From: Lachnospiraceae bacterium YSB2008
GTDB taxonomy: Bacteria; Bacillota; Clostridia; Lachnospirales; Lachnospiraceae
Reading direction: 5' to 3'
DNA: 64,000 nt
NCBI GenBank assembly: GCA_000687655.1
Contig: JHWR01000012.1
Coordinates: forward strand, 35,517 to 99,516
Positions 33,851-43,147 of this stretch are shown here, one piece after another (the stretch's first letter is position 1; the number at the start of each line of letters is the position of its first letter). The translations under genes and the position numbers were made by a program. The notes beneath the pieces were generated by a model that saw only the letters and a program-made list of their open reading frames with translations, had not been told where the DNA came from and made no database searches.

Positions 33851-35200
33851 TTATAGTTTATCGATTATCGTCCGGTTGATCCTTCTGTAGAAGAAGGTGG
33901 ATATTATAAGTGACATGCATTCGGATATCGGGAATGCCCACCATACATTTGTTACGGCTCCGGTCAGAGACAACAGCCATGCAACGGGAATCAGAACTAC
34001 AAGCTGACGGCCTACGGAAACAGTGAGTGAGTAGGTCGCTTTTGCAAATGCCTGGAAGGTCGATCCCATAACTATACAGAGACCGGCAACAGGGAATGAG
34101 ATGCTTATGATTCTGAGTGCTGTACGTCCGATTCTGAGCATCTCGCCTTCGGCTTTGAATATTCCCAGAAGAGCGTCCGGGAAAATCTGGAAGACGAGAG
34201 TTCCAATCAGCATTATGGACATTGCAAGGATCATGGCGAAGCGTATAGCTTCCTTAATTCTGTCTTTATTTCTGGCACCGTAATTATATGCAAGAACCGG
34301 AATGAGGCCGTTGTTAAGTCCGAATACAGGCATAAAGATGAAACTCTGGAGCTTGAAATATGCACCAAATACAGCAACTGCAGTTGATGAGAAAACTCCG
34401 AGAATCTTATTCATGGAATATGACATTACTGATCCTATAGCCATCATGAGTATACTAGGTACACCTACATGGTAAATGCGACCTATGATATTCAAAGATG
34501 GATGCAGCATATAACTAAGCTTGATGTTTATCTCTTTGTTGAACAGTACATTTAATATCAGACTGAGAACAGCAGCTACACACTGTCCGAGAACGGTGGC
34601 ATAAGCGGCACCTGCTACTCCGAGCTTAGGAAAACCACAGAGTCCGAATATGAGCAGAGGGTCGAATATGATATTGAATACCGCGCCGGTAATCTGAGAT
34701 ATCATACTTAGCAGAGTTCTTCCTGTTGATTGAAGCAGTCTCTCAGACATCATCTGTAAAAATGCACCGATGGATACGATGCAGCATATGGAAAGGTATG
34801 TTGTTCCATATGTTGTTATAACTTCCGAATCAGATTGTGAAGCTATGAATGGACCCGCGAGAAATAGACCTATAAATATAAAGACTATATAGCTTAGTAT
34901 TGCAAGGAACAGTCCATTTGCAGCTGCCTTATCGGCACGCTCCTGATTCTTCTCACCGAGCGCTCTTGAAAGTATTGCATTTACACCGACACTGGTACCA
35001 CTTCCCACGGATACTATCATCATCTGAAGTGGGAATGCCAGTGTTACCGCAGTAAGAGCATCCTCGCTTATACGTGATACAAACATACTGTCTACTATAT
35101 TGTACAGAGCCTGAACCAACATCGATATCATCATCGGGAGGGACATGCTCACTATGAGTCTTTTTACGGGCAGAACGCCCATCTTGTTTTCTGTTTCCAT
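33851..35200 (-). CDS. MATE-family efflux transporter
   Basis: A 449-residue multidrug and toxic compound extrusion transporter on the minus strand with twelve predicted spans in two similar halves. N-terminal SMSLPMMISMLVQALYNIVD (about 18-37) and FVSRISEDALTAVTLAFPLQM are MatE signatures, and the second half repeats the pattern at GVPSILMMAIGSVMSYSM. It exports organic cations or dyes using Na+ or H+ gradients; the substrate cannot be told. It shares a divergent 175-base region with the PAS-GGDEF-EAL gene. Confidence 0.95.
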   Translation of the reverse strand: METENKMGVLPVKRLIVSMSLPMMISMLVQALYNIVDSMFVSRISEDALTAVTLAFPLQMMIVSVGSGTSVGVNAILSRALGEKNQERADKAAANGLFLAILSYIVFIFIGLFLAGPFIASQSDSEVITTYGTTYLSICCIVSIGAFLQMMSERLLQSTGRTLLSMISQITGAVFNIIFDPLLIFGLCGFPKLGVAGAAYATVLGQCVAAVLSLILNVLFNKEINIKLSYMLHPSLNIIGRIYHVGVPSILMMAIGSVMSYSMNKILGVFSSTAVAVFGAYFKLQSFIFMPVFGLNNGLIPVLAYNYGARNKDRIKEAIRFAMILAMSIMLIGTLVFQIFPDALLGIFKAEGEMLRIGRTALRIISISFPVAGLCIVMGSTFQAFAKATYSLTVSVGRQLVVLIPVAWLLSLTGAVTNVWWAFPISECMSLIISTFFYRRINRTIIDKL

Positions 35201-35321
35201 ATTATCTACCTTGATTATTTAATCGTGAATATGACTTATCTCAGAGTCGAAAGAGTCGAATGGTAATTCTACAACAAAGCTTGTGATTATTCAAGTTTTA
35301 TAGTAAAATTATTGTGGTATG

Positions 35322-35340
35322 GTGTTTTATCATAAAACAC
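35322..35340. promoter_or_regulatory. operator-like dyad
   Basis: GTGTTTTAT, one C, ATAAAACAC: a perfect 9-bp dyad 36 bases before the PAS-GGDEF-EAL start, within the divergent MATE/signalling-gene region. Just upstream AGAGTCGAA is repeated in tandem (about 35240-35258). Likely a repressor site. Confidence 0.5.
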
Positions 35341-35375
35341 ACAAAAATTGACTATGTATGAAGGGTTAAAGCTGT

Positions 35376-38300
35376 ATGGAAAGATACATGTACAGCAAAA
35401 CTGAATTTGATCTTATGGAGAGGGCTGCTATGCCATTCGCAATCTATCAGATGATAGATATGCGTGTGGTTCCTGTTGTGCTGTCTCAGGGCTTTCTTGA
35501 TGTTTTCGGGTATGAAGACAGAGATGAAGCATATCTTTTGATGGAAAACGATATGTACCGAGATACTCATCATGATGATGTAGCCAGAATTTCAGAGGCG
35601 GCTCTTCGTTTTTCCAAAGGTGAATCCGGTTATAATGTCGTCTACCGTACTAAGGCAGGAGATGGATATAAGATAATTCACGCATATGGCCAGCATGTTT
35701 ATCCTGAAGAAGACGTACAGCTTGCCATTATATGGTACGTAGACGAGGGTGCATATGTTGGTAATGATATGGTTCATGATGATTCATTGACCAAGAATTA
35801 CAGTATTTCTCTCTATGAATCAACCCTTGAAAGAAAAACAAATTTTGATTATCTTACCGGACTTCCGAATATGACATATTTCTTTGAACTGGCAAGAGCA
35901 GCACGTAACAGTGTCATAGAAGAGGGAGGCCACTGCGCGCTTGGTTTCATAAATATAAATGGAATGAAGCATTTCAATAAGAAGTATGGATTTTCAGAGG
36001 GTGACAGATTACTTCAGGAGTTTTCCTCATTGCTTGCGAAACATTTCGGAAGCGAGAATTCATGTCGTTTAGCGCAGGATAATTTTGCATTTTTCTCTGT
36101 TCTTGACGGACTTGCTGATAATCTTGAGGAGCTTTTTGATGAACTTGAAGTATTAGATGTGAACAAAAAGATTACGATCAGGGTCGGCATATATACTGAC
36201 GATGTAGAAGTTGTTGAGTCGAGCCTGGCTTGCGACAGAGCTAAGTTTGCATGCAATACCATAAAGGATACAAGCGTATCCACGTATGTTTTCTTTGACA
36301 GAAAGATGCTGTCAGAAGAATCACATCGTCAATACATTATAGATAATATTGATACCGCTATTGAACAGGGATGGGTCAAGGCATATTTCCAGCCTATTGT
36401 CCGTGCGGCTAATGGAAGAGTATGCGATGAAGAGACTCTTGCAAGGTGGATAGATCCTGTCAAGGGCTTCATGTCACCTGCAGAATTCATTCCTATCCTT
36501 GAAGATGAAAAGCTTATATATAAACTGGATCTTTGCATGCTGGATTTTACCATAAAGAAGATGAAGGCACAGGAAGCCAGAGGGCTTTATGTTGTCCCTG
36601 CGTCCATAAATCTTTCCAGGACTGATTTTGACTCCTGCGATATAGTAAAGGAAATATGCAATAGAGTTGATGCATCGGGATTTGACAGGGGACTCTTCAC
36701 TATAGAACTTACTGAGAGTGTAGTCGGAAGTGATTTTGAATTCATCAAAACACAGGTTGAAAGATTCCAGAAGCTGGGCTTCAAAGTTTGGATGGATGAC
36801 TTCGGAAGTGGATATTCTTCGCTTGATGTACTTCAGGAGATACACTTTGACCTTATCAAATTCGATATGCGTTTTATGAAGCAGTTCAGTAACGGCGAGA
36901 AGAGCAGGATTATTCTTACTGAGCTTATGAAGATGGCAACCGGTCTTAATATCGAGACTGTAGCTGAGGGCGTTGAAACTCCGGAACAGGTTGATTTCCT
37001 GAGAGAGATAGGATGTACCAAGCTCCAGGGATTTCATTATTGCAAGCCTGTTTCTTTTGAAGAGATTCTTGACAGATACGATACCGGTCGTCAGATAGGC
37101 TTTGAGAATCCGGATGAATCCGGTTATTATGAATCAATCGGCCGTATAAATCTTTATGATATAGCCATTGTTACAAGTGAAGACAGTGATAAGATGAATC
37201 ATTACTTCAACACTCTTCCAATGGCAATATTTGAGCTGGATAGCGAAGGCATGAAGCTTACAAGATGTAATCAGTCATACAGAAGCTTCATGACCATGGT
37301 TTTCGGCGATGTCAGGATTGATGCACCTACACCTTTTGCGGCGCTTGAGACAGGACCGGGGTCTGTATTTGCACGTGCAATTAAAAAATGTGCAGAAGAA
37401 GGTACAAGAACCTTTATAAATGAAAGAGTTAGTAAAGATTCAACTATGCATGCATTTATCAGTCGTATAGCGAAGAATCCTGTTACAGGAGTTATCGCCT
37501 GTTCAACGGTTGTGCTTGGACTTATCAAGGATACAGGTCAGGGTATAACATATGCGGATATAGCAAACAGTCTTTCTGCAGACTATATGCATCTCTACTA
37601 TGTAAATATGGAGAGTGAAGCGTTTACGGAATATACGCCTGATTCGTCGAGTGAGAATCTCAGTACGGAACGTCACGGAACGAATTTCTTCACTGAAAGC
37701 CGAAGAGATGCTGAGAGTTTCATATATAAGGATGATGTTGAATGGTTTGTAAAGGCATTCCGAAAGGAAGTTGTTGAGGAGGCTATAAAGAGACACGGTA
37801 CATTTACACTTACCTACAGACTTATGGTAAATGGTGAACCTACATATGTCAGCATGAAGGCTATACCTATGAGCAATGACCCTGGACATGTTATCATCGG
37901 TATCAGCAATATCGATGCACAGATGAAACAGCAGGAAGCCATAGAACGTATGCAGGAGGAGCAGATAACATATGCTCGAATCTCAGCGCTTGCCGGTGAT
38001 TACATCTGTATATACACCGTTGATCCGGAGAATGATACTTATTCTGAATATAGTTCAAATAATGATTATCAGAGGCTTGGCCTTGCTAAGATTGGTGTGA
38101 ACTTCTTTAATCAGGCTATATCAGACAGTCAGAATGCCATACATCCTGATGATAAAGAGATGTTCAGAAAGATGTTCACTAAAGAGAATGTACTTAGGGT
38201 TATTAAAGAGAGCGGATTGTTCATTCTCTATTATCGACTTATTATGGATGGTAAGCCAACATATGTATCTCTGAGAGCAGCATTGATAGACGATAAGGAT

Positions 38301-38399
38301 GGACCACAGCTCTTAGTTGGAATAAACAATATAGATTCACAGATTCTTCGCGATCGTGAATACAATAAATACATAAAAGAAAATGTGCGAGGGGAGTAG
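35376..38399 (+). CDS. PAS-GGDEF-EAL-PAS-PAS signalling protein
   Basis: A 1007-residue cytoplasmic c-di-GMP protein. An N-terminal PAS-like domain (about 10-130) is followed by a GGDEF domain (about 155-300) whose signature is decayed to LAQDNF, so cyclase activity is unlikely. An EAL domain (about 330-585) keeps the metal/substrate residues: YFQPIV, EETLARW (EAL variant), NLS, ELTES, DDFGSGYSSL, K in LIKFD and EGVET, so phosphodiesterase activity is likely. Three PAS-like modules follow (about 610-1000), two with similar GTFTLTYRLMVNGEPTYVS-type segments. It probably lowers c-di-GMP under sensory control. Confidence 0.93.
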   Translation: MERYMYSKTEFDLMERAAMPFAIYQMIDMRVVPVVLSQGFLDVFGYEDRDEAYLLMENDMYRDTHHDDVARISEAALRFSKGESGYNVVYRTKAGDGYKIIHAYGQHVYPEEDVQLAIIWYVDEGAYVGNDMVHDDSLTKNYSISLYESTLERKTNFDYLTGLPNMTYFFELARAARNSVIEEGGHCALGFININGMKHFNKKYGFSEGDRLLQEFSSLLAKHFGSENSCRLAQDNFAFFSVLDGLADNLEELFDELEVLDVNKKITIRVGIYTDDVEVVESSLACDRAKFACNTIKDTSVSTYVFFDRKMLSEESHRQYIIDNIDTAIEQGWVKAYFQPIVRAANGRVCDEETLARWIDPVKGFMSPAEFIPILEDEKLIYKLDLCMLDFTIKKMKAQEARGLYVVPASINLSRTDFDSCDIVKEICNRVDASGFDRGLFTIELTESVVGSDFEFIKTQVERFQKLGFKVWMDDFGSGYSSLDVLQEIHFDLIKFDMRFMKQFSNGEKSRIILTELMKMATGLNIETVAEGVETPEQVDFLREIGCTKLQGFHYCKPVSFEEILDRYDTGRQIGFENPDESGYYESIGRINLYDIAIVTSEDSDKMNHYFNTLPMAIFELDSEGMKLTRCNQSYRSFMTMVFGDVRIDAPTPFAALETGPGSVFARAIKKCAEEGTRTFINERVSKDSTMHAFISRIAKNPVTGVIACSTVVLGLIKDTGQGITYADIANSLSADYMHLYYVNMESEAFTEYTPDSSSENLSTERHGTNFFTESRRDAESFIYKDDVEWFVKAFRKEVVEEAIKRHGTFTLTYRLMVNGEPTYVSMKAIPMSNDPGHVIIGISNIDAQMKQQEAIERMQEEQITYARISALAGDYICIYTVDPENDTYSEYSSNNDYQRLGLAKIGVNFFNQAISDSQNAIHPDDKEMFRKMFTKENVLRVIKESGLFILYYRLIMDGKPTYVSLRAALIDDKDGPQLLVGINNIDSQILRDREYNKYIKENVRGE

Positions 38400-38402
38400 G
38401 AA

Positions 38403-40157
38403 ATGTATTTTTGTCCAAATTGTGGTGGTGAATTGCAATTTGATATAGCCAGCGGAATGATGAAATGCGGCAACTGTATGTCTACCTTTAATCCGGCAGA
38501 GATGGGGGCAGTTACAGGGGCTCAGGAATCACATGAGCAGATGTCACAGGGCATGGCTCAGGACGTTACGGGGGCTATGGGAAGCAATACTGCATTCGAC
38601 ATGCAGCAGGTTCAGCAACAGCCACAGCAGCAGGCAGATCAGCAGGCACAGCCACAGTACGAAGACTCAGAGAGTATGATGAACGTTACTATATATCGTT
38701 GTTCACAGTGTGGTGGCGAGATATACAGTACGGAAAACTCAGCTACAGGTTTCTGCAGCTTCTGCGGAACTTCACAGCTTCTCGAAAGCAGGCTGGCCAG
38801 TGTTAAGAAACCGGAGATGGTCATTCCATTTTCGATTACAAAAGAAATGTGTAAGGACAGTTACCTGAAGAGGGTAAAGAAATCGTTCCTTATTCCTAAA
38901 GAATTCAAGGATCCACAGAAGCTCGAGCGTTTCCGTGGAATATATATGCCGTACTGGTTCTATGATTATGAGTTCGAAGGACCTATAAGTATAAGAGGAA
39001 CCAAGTCTCACAGAAGCGGCGACTACATAATTACAGATTATTACAGACTGAATGCACAGGTCAGTGGTTCATACAAAGGAAATTCCTTTGATGCATCATC
39101 AGAATTTGATGACAGGATCAGTCAGTCCATAGCTCCTTTTAAACCAATGGGAGCACAGTACTTCAGCCCTGCATATCTGACAGGTTACTATGCCGATCTT
39201 GCAGATGTACCTGTAACTGTTTATCAGAAGGATGCTGAAGATTTCGTTATAAATGATATAACCGGAAAGGTTTCTGCAGGATTCCCGGGATTTTCAATAG
39301 CAGATACAGATAAGCATGCAGCAGGCACCGGACTCATGCAGAGAGCTCATAAGAAAGCGCGAAGCGCAATGTGTCCGGTATGGTTCCTTTCATACAGGAA
39401 CAAGGATCGTATCGCTTATGCGGTTGTAAATGGACAGACAGGTAAGATAGCTTCAGATATGCCGGTAGACAAGGCCAAGTTCCTCTTAACGGCAGTTGCT
39501 GCGGCCATACCGATATTCCTGCTTCTGGAGTTATTCCTTACTCTTATTCCAAGGACGACTCTTGGTATATCAAGTATATTTGCACTTATTGCAATCATCA
39601 TATATGCGGCAAACCTTTCGACAATCAAAAAGCAGGATAACCGTGAGGATGATAAGGGTCTCAAGGCAATGCGATGGGTAAATGGACAGCAGGACCCACA
39701 GGCGAATGGCAAGGCCAAGAATCCAAATCAGAAGAATAAGAAAAAGAATGAAGTCGGCAAAGGTGCGACAGTAGTTACAGTAATTGCTGTTATTGCTGTA
39801 ATAATATTTGGATTCAGCTTTATAAGTGAGCTTTCGGAAGGGAACTTCTCTTTCTTCCTTCTGGGAGCACTTGTGGCACTTGTTGGTATGATAGTTTCCG
39901 GTTATACAATGTTCAGCAAGAGTCAATATAAGAATGTTATCTGCTGCATAATACCTCTTTTGGCAGGGGCATTCACGGTAGGGCTTGTAGTATTTAAACC
40001 GGTATCGGATCTTTATTACTACAGTGGAATAATACTTAATTATATAGGAATGCTGGTGGTTCTCCTTGGTATACTCAATCAGTATAATATACTGGCCACA
40101 AGACCACTTCCACAGCTTGCAAGAAAGGGAGGTGATGACCGTGCGCCGGGTAGATAA
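38403..40157 (+). CDS. zinc-ribbon membrane protein
   Basis: A 584-residue protein with two N-terminal zinc ribbons, YFCPNCGGELQF...KCGNCMSTF (residues 2-27) and YRCSQCGGEIYS...FCSFCGTSQ (about 97-125), joined by a Gln/Met-rich linker (QVQQQPQQQADQQAQ). The middle (about 145-345) is a conserved soluble domain with the motif RGIYMPYWFYDYEF. Five or six membrane spans lie between about 360 and 570. ATG 38403 begins right after the preceding stop. TFIIB-type ribbon membrane proteins of this kind often pair with TPM-domain genes, as here; their function is not established. Confidence 0.85.
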   Translation: MYFCPNCGGELQFDIASGMMKCGNCMSTFNPAEMGAVTGAQESHEQMSQGMAQDVTGAMGSNTAFDMQQVQQQPQQQADQQAQPQYEDSESMMNVTIYRCSQCGGEIYSTENSATGFCSFCGTSQLLESRLASVKKPEMVIPFSITKEMCKDSYLKRVKKSFLIPKEFKDPQKLERFRGIYMPYWFYDYEFEGPISIRGTKSHRSGDYIITDYYRLNAQVSGSYKGNSFDASSEFDDRISQSIAPFKPMGAQYFSPAYLTGYYADLADVPVTVYQKDAEDFVINDITGKVSAGFPGFSIADTDKHAAGTGLMQRAHKKARSAMCPVWFLSYRNKDRIAYAVVNGQTGKIASDMPVDKAKFLLTAVAAAIPIFLLLELFLTLIPRTTLGISSIFALIAIIIYAANLSTIKKQDNREDDKGLKAMRWVNGQQDPQANGKAKNPNQKNKKKNEVGKGATVVTVIAVIAVIIFGFSFISELSEGNFSFFLLGALVALVGMIVSGYTMFSKSQYKNVICCIIPLLAGAFTVGLVVFKPVSDLYYYSGIILNYIGMLVVLLGILNQYNILATRPLPQLARKGGDDRAPGR

Positions 40158-40947
40158 GAGATTATTCAGAGTTCTTCTGTTCATCATTCCATTTGCTGTC
40201 ATATTCGGATTTGGTTTAGGTTCATATGCGGCAGATTACGATGATGCAGAGGAAAGACAGTATACCAACGAAAGTACAGGCTATGATGCAGTCCTCATAG
40301 ATGGAGCTGATCTCCTTACAGATGAAGAAGAGAATCAGCTTATGGAGAAGCTTGCAGATGTGACAGAATATGGAAACGCCATGTATGTCACGACGAATAC
40401 ACCATCTCGCAGTACAGATAAAGAAGCTGCATATATATATGCATCCAGGTACGGCGGCATGAGCGGTGTTATATATCTGGTAGATATGGGTCACAGAGAG
40501 CTTTATATCTATACAGATAACAACGGTTATGTTGGAAAGGTACTTACAGTAGCATATTGTAATACCATAGCTGATAACACTTACAGTTCTGCTTCAAAGG
40601 GAAATTTCTACCTGAATGCAGATCAGACGTTCTCACAGATACTTACGCTTCTGGATGGCGGTAAGATATCACAGCCGATGAAGCATATAAGTAATGTGCT
40701 TATGGCACTGGTACTTTCACTGCTTATAGTTTATATAATTGCCAGAAATATTTCGAAGATGCGTTCGGCATCATCTAACGAGATTCTTTCGGCGATACAG
40801 GCAAATGTAAATATTACGGGTGCAAATTCGGTATTTACGAATCAGACAAGGACATACAGTCCGCAGAGCAGCGGCTCCTCCGGTGGTGGCGGAGGCGGCG
40901 GCGGTGGCGGCGGTGGCGGTGGCCACGGCGGCGGTCACAGTTTCTAG
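40141..40947 (+). CDS. TPM-domain protein with poly-glycine tail
   Basis: A 268-residue secreted or anchored protein. GTG 40141 lies eight bases after AAGGGAGG (40125-40132); the ATG at 40135 is too close. An N-terminal hydrophobic helix (about 8-27) is followed by a TPM domain (about 45-180: ALIDGADLLTDEEENQLMEKL, IYASRYGG, GVIYLVDMGHRELYIYT), a second helix (about 190-215) and a C-terminal tail of fourteen consecutive glycines ending HGGGHSF. This is the YgcG/TPM layout seen in bacterial membranes. It overlaps the zinc-ribbon gene by 17 bases, so the two are coupled. Confidence 0.87.
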   Translation: MRRVDKRLFRVLLFIIPFAVIFGFGLGSYAADYDDAEERQYTNESTGYDAVLIDGADLLTDEEENQLMEKLADVTEYGNAMYVTTNTPSRSTDKEAAYIYASRYGGMSGVIYLVDMGHRELYIYTDNNGYVGKVLTVAYCNTIADNTYSSASKGNFYLNADQTFSQILTLLDGGKISQPMKHISNVLMALVLSLLIVYIIARNISKMRSASSNEILSAIQANVNITGANSVFTNQTRTYSPQSSGSSGGGGGGGGGGGGGGHGGGHSF

Positions 40948-41047
40948 CATGATGAATCATGCCAGAACCCTCCGGGTGGATACACACGGAACACTTTATT
41001 CTCAAACAATATGGGGTTAGAGAAAAGATCTGAAAGGAGAAGAGAAG

Positions 41048-41959
41048 ATGGAAACTAGGAACGAAAGCGTAATCGAGAGATTAACTGAGGCATGTGAAAG
41101 TGAACAGGGAATGCTTATGCTCATTAATCTGGATAATTTCCAGATATTCAAATATGTTTACGGAGATGAGATAAGTGCTGAACTCATCAAAAATGTTTCA
41201 AGAGCTTTGGACGATAGTACTACTGATTATGATATAAAGGGCTACGTTGGAGAGGATGAATTCGTTATATTCTCAACAAGCGTAACTGATAAGGTTGCAT
41301 TCAAGAGACTTTATGCAAACATGAGAAACAAGCTTGCTGAATTCGTTAAGAAGCTTGTTGGTGAGGATATGCGTATAGCTCTCGGAGTTTCCGTTGGTGT
41401 TGTAATGGTTCCTGATGAAGGAACGGATTATCGTGAACTCTTCAAGAAGGCTGATATGGCTCTTGAACATGTAAAGCAGACAGGTAATCAGGGATGTGCT
41501 TTCTATGGAAGTCAGGACAGTCTTCCGGATGAAGTGGTAGATAAGGTTGAGACTGTCAGCCGCGGACTTGATGAGACAAGTCTTGATAAGGGTGCTCTCT
41601 GGCTGGAGTATGATCATTTCAGTATAGTATACAGATATGTTAAGAGATATATCCAGACTTACAAGACCAAAGCTGTTAAGATGCTGCTTACTATAACACC
41701 TATGAGTGGAGATATAGGTGAAGACAGAATGATAGATATCGTTCGTGAGTTCGGCATGACAGTTAATGGTGCACTTCGTAAGAGTGATGTTATGATGCAG
41801 AGCCGTTCAAATCAGTTATTCCTTCTTCTCCCTGAAATGGATGAACAGTATATAGATAAGGCTTATAACAGAATCATGAACCGCTGGGTTAAGAATCCGT
41901 ACAGTCAGGAAGTAAAGATCAAGCGTGAATATGATACTATTAAGCCTGTAGAAGAATAA
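41048..41959 (+). CDS. GGDEF-domain protein
   Basis: A 303-residue cytoplasmic protein. Residues 1-165 form a GGDEF domain with LINLDNFQIFKYVYGDE and the signature VGEDEFVIF, a GEDEF variant that normally stays active, and VSVGVVMVP, so it may be a diguanylate cyclase. The C-terminal half (about 185-300) is a second GGDEF-like fold without a signature (MLLTITPMSGDIGEDRMI, then SNQLFLLLPEMDEQYID). There is no sensor domain. ATG 41048 follows AAAGGAG. A strong terminator follows about 75 bases after the stop. Confidence 0.9.
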   Translation: METRNESVIERLTEACESEQGMLMLINLDNFQIFKYVYGDEISAELIKNVSRALDDSTTDYDIKGYVGEDEFVIFSTSVTDKVAFKRLYANMRNKLAEFVKKLVGEDMRIALGVSVGVVMVPDEGTDYRELFKKADMALEHVKQTGNQGCAFYGSQDSLPDEVVDKVETVSRGLDETSLDKGALWLEYDHFSIVYRYVKRYIQTYKTKAVKMLLTITPMSGDIGEDRMIDIVREFGMTVNGALRKSDVMMQSRSNQLFLLLPEMDEQYIDKAYNRIMNRWVKNPYSQEVKIKREYDTIKPVEE

Positions 41960-42033
41960 AATATAGAAAATGATTAAGAAACTAATTCTGCTATTTAAGA
42001 AATAGATAAGAATTAGAGAAGATTCATATTAAG

Positions 42034-42089
42034 ACTTCCGTGTTTTGTTGTTGTATATTAACGTCAACAACGAAACACGGAAGTTTTTT
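42034..42089 (+). terminator. long intrinsic terminator
   Basis: Stem ACTTCCGTGTTT (42034-42045) / AAACACGGAAGT (42073-42084), extended inside by TGTTGTTG / CAACAACG pairing, then a run of six T. It separates the GGDEF gene from the ABC exporter operon. Confidence 0.92.
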
Positions 42090-42162
42090 ACGTAACAAAG
42101 AAATGACTCATAAAAATAAAAGGAAACCGTCTCCAAGGTTGATGGGGAGAAAGGAAGATAAG

Positions 42163-43032
42163 ATGAGCAGAACAGAGAATAAAAAAACAGTACTTAGAGC
42201 TAAGGACCTTTCAAAGACATTTTCAAATGAATCGGTTCAGCAGCACGTTTTAAAAAATCTGAATCTTAGCGTATATAAAGGGGATTTCACAGTCGTTATG
42301 GGAAATTCCGGATCAGGAAAGAGTACACTTCTTTACGCACTGTCCGGTATGGACAGGCCGACGCTGGGATCGATAACCTACTTTGTAGATGACGATGATA
42401 AGAGGATCAGGAAGGCTGCCAAAAGATCCGGAGAAGGAGTAAATGGCGGAATAGAAATATCCAAGTTCAGCAACGATATGCTGGCGCTTTTCAGAAGATA
42501 TCATGCAGGCTTTGTATTTCAGCAGAATTATCTGAATGACAGTATGAGCGCTCTTGACAATGTAATGGTAAGTGGACTTCTCAAATCAAAGGACAGGAAA
42601 GCGCTTGCAGGTAAAGCAAAGAGCCTTCTGGAAAAAGTTGAGATAAGTGAAAATGACTGGAGAAAATTCCCGACTCAGCTTTCAGGTGGTCAGCAGCAGA
42701 GAGTTGCAGTGGTAAGAGGCGTGATCAATAATCCTGAAGTGCTTTTCGCAGACGAGCCAACAGGAGCTTTGAATTCACAGAACACGGAAAATGTGCTGGA
42801 TATACTCTCTGATCTTAATTACATGGGTCAGAGTATAGTGATGGTAACACATACAGTTAAGGCAGCAGAAAGAGGAAACAGGATCATATATCTTGCAGAT
42901 GGAGTGATATCCAGTGAATGTGATCTGGGACCATATCTCGGAGACTATAAGGATGAATCAAATCCAAATCGGGAAAAGGCACTCGAAAGACACCGCAAGC
43001 TTAAAGAGTTCTTACAGGAAATGGGCTGGTAA
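42163..43032 (+). CDS. ABC transporter ATPase (MacB/BceA type)
   Basis: A 289-residue ATPase of the MacB/BceA/LolD group. ATG 42163 follows AAAGGAAG; the frame extends upstream through the terminator but without a ribosome site. Walker A GNSGSGKST is at about 47-55, the Q-loop FQQNY at about 125, signature LSGGQQQRVAVVRG at about 185, Walker B VLFADEPTGAL at about 206 and the H-loop VTHT near 236. An acidic insert (VDDDDKRIRKAAKRSGEG) lies between Walker A and the Q-loop. It powers the FtsX-type permease encoded next. Confidence 0.95.
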   Translation: MSRTENKKTVLRAKDLSKTFSNESVQQHVLKNLNLSVYKGDFTVVMGNSGSGKSTLLYALSGMDRPTLGSITYFVDDDDKRIRKAAKRSGEGVNGGIEISKFSNDMLALFRRYHAGFVFQQNYLNDSMSALDNVMVSGLLKSKDRKALAGKAKSLLEKVEISENDWRKFPTQLSGGQQQRVAVVRGVINNPEVLFADEPTGALNSQNTENVLDILSDLNYMGQSIVMVTHTVKAAERGNRIIYLADGVISSECDLGPYLGDYKDESNPNREKALERHRKLKEFLQEMGW

Positions 43033-43034
43033 AC

Positions 43035-43061
43035 GGATATAATTGCCACGCAATTATATCC
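43035..43061 (+). other. intercistronic RNA hairpin and GC-rich patch
   Basis: A perfect 11-bp stem, GGATATAATTG / CAATTATATCC with a five-base loop, begins two bases after the ATPase stop and lacks a T-run, so it is a transcript-stability or partial-termination hairpin. Immediately after (43064-43122) is an extremely GC-rich stretch with alternating purine/pyrimidine runs such as GCGCATGCACGCATGTGC. Confidence 0.75.
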
Positions 43062-43147
43062 ACCAGCCGCGGCGCCGCGCATGCACGCATGTGCATGTGC
43101 GGGCAGGCGGCGTACGGTGCGATTGGGATTTAAAGAGGAGAACAACC

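Noticed and set aside
35201..35375. c-di-GMP riboswitch before the PAS-GGDEF-EAL gene
   Set aside because: The conserved GEMM motifs are absent; only a simple dyad is present.
39570..40202. 210-codon minus-strand frame opposite the zinc-ribbon gene
   Set aside because: Composition is that of an antisense shadow, and the plus-strand gene there has clear domains.
42945..43145. minus-strand frame over the GC-rich tract
   Set aside because: Low-complexity GC sequence gives long open frames on both strands; no supporting signals.
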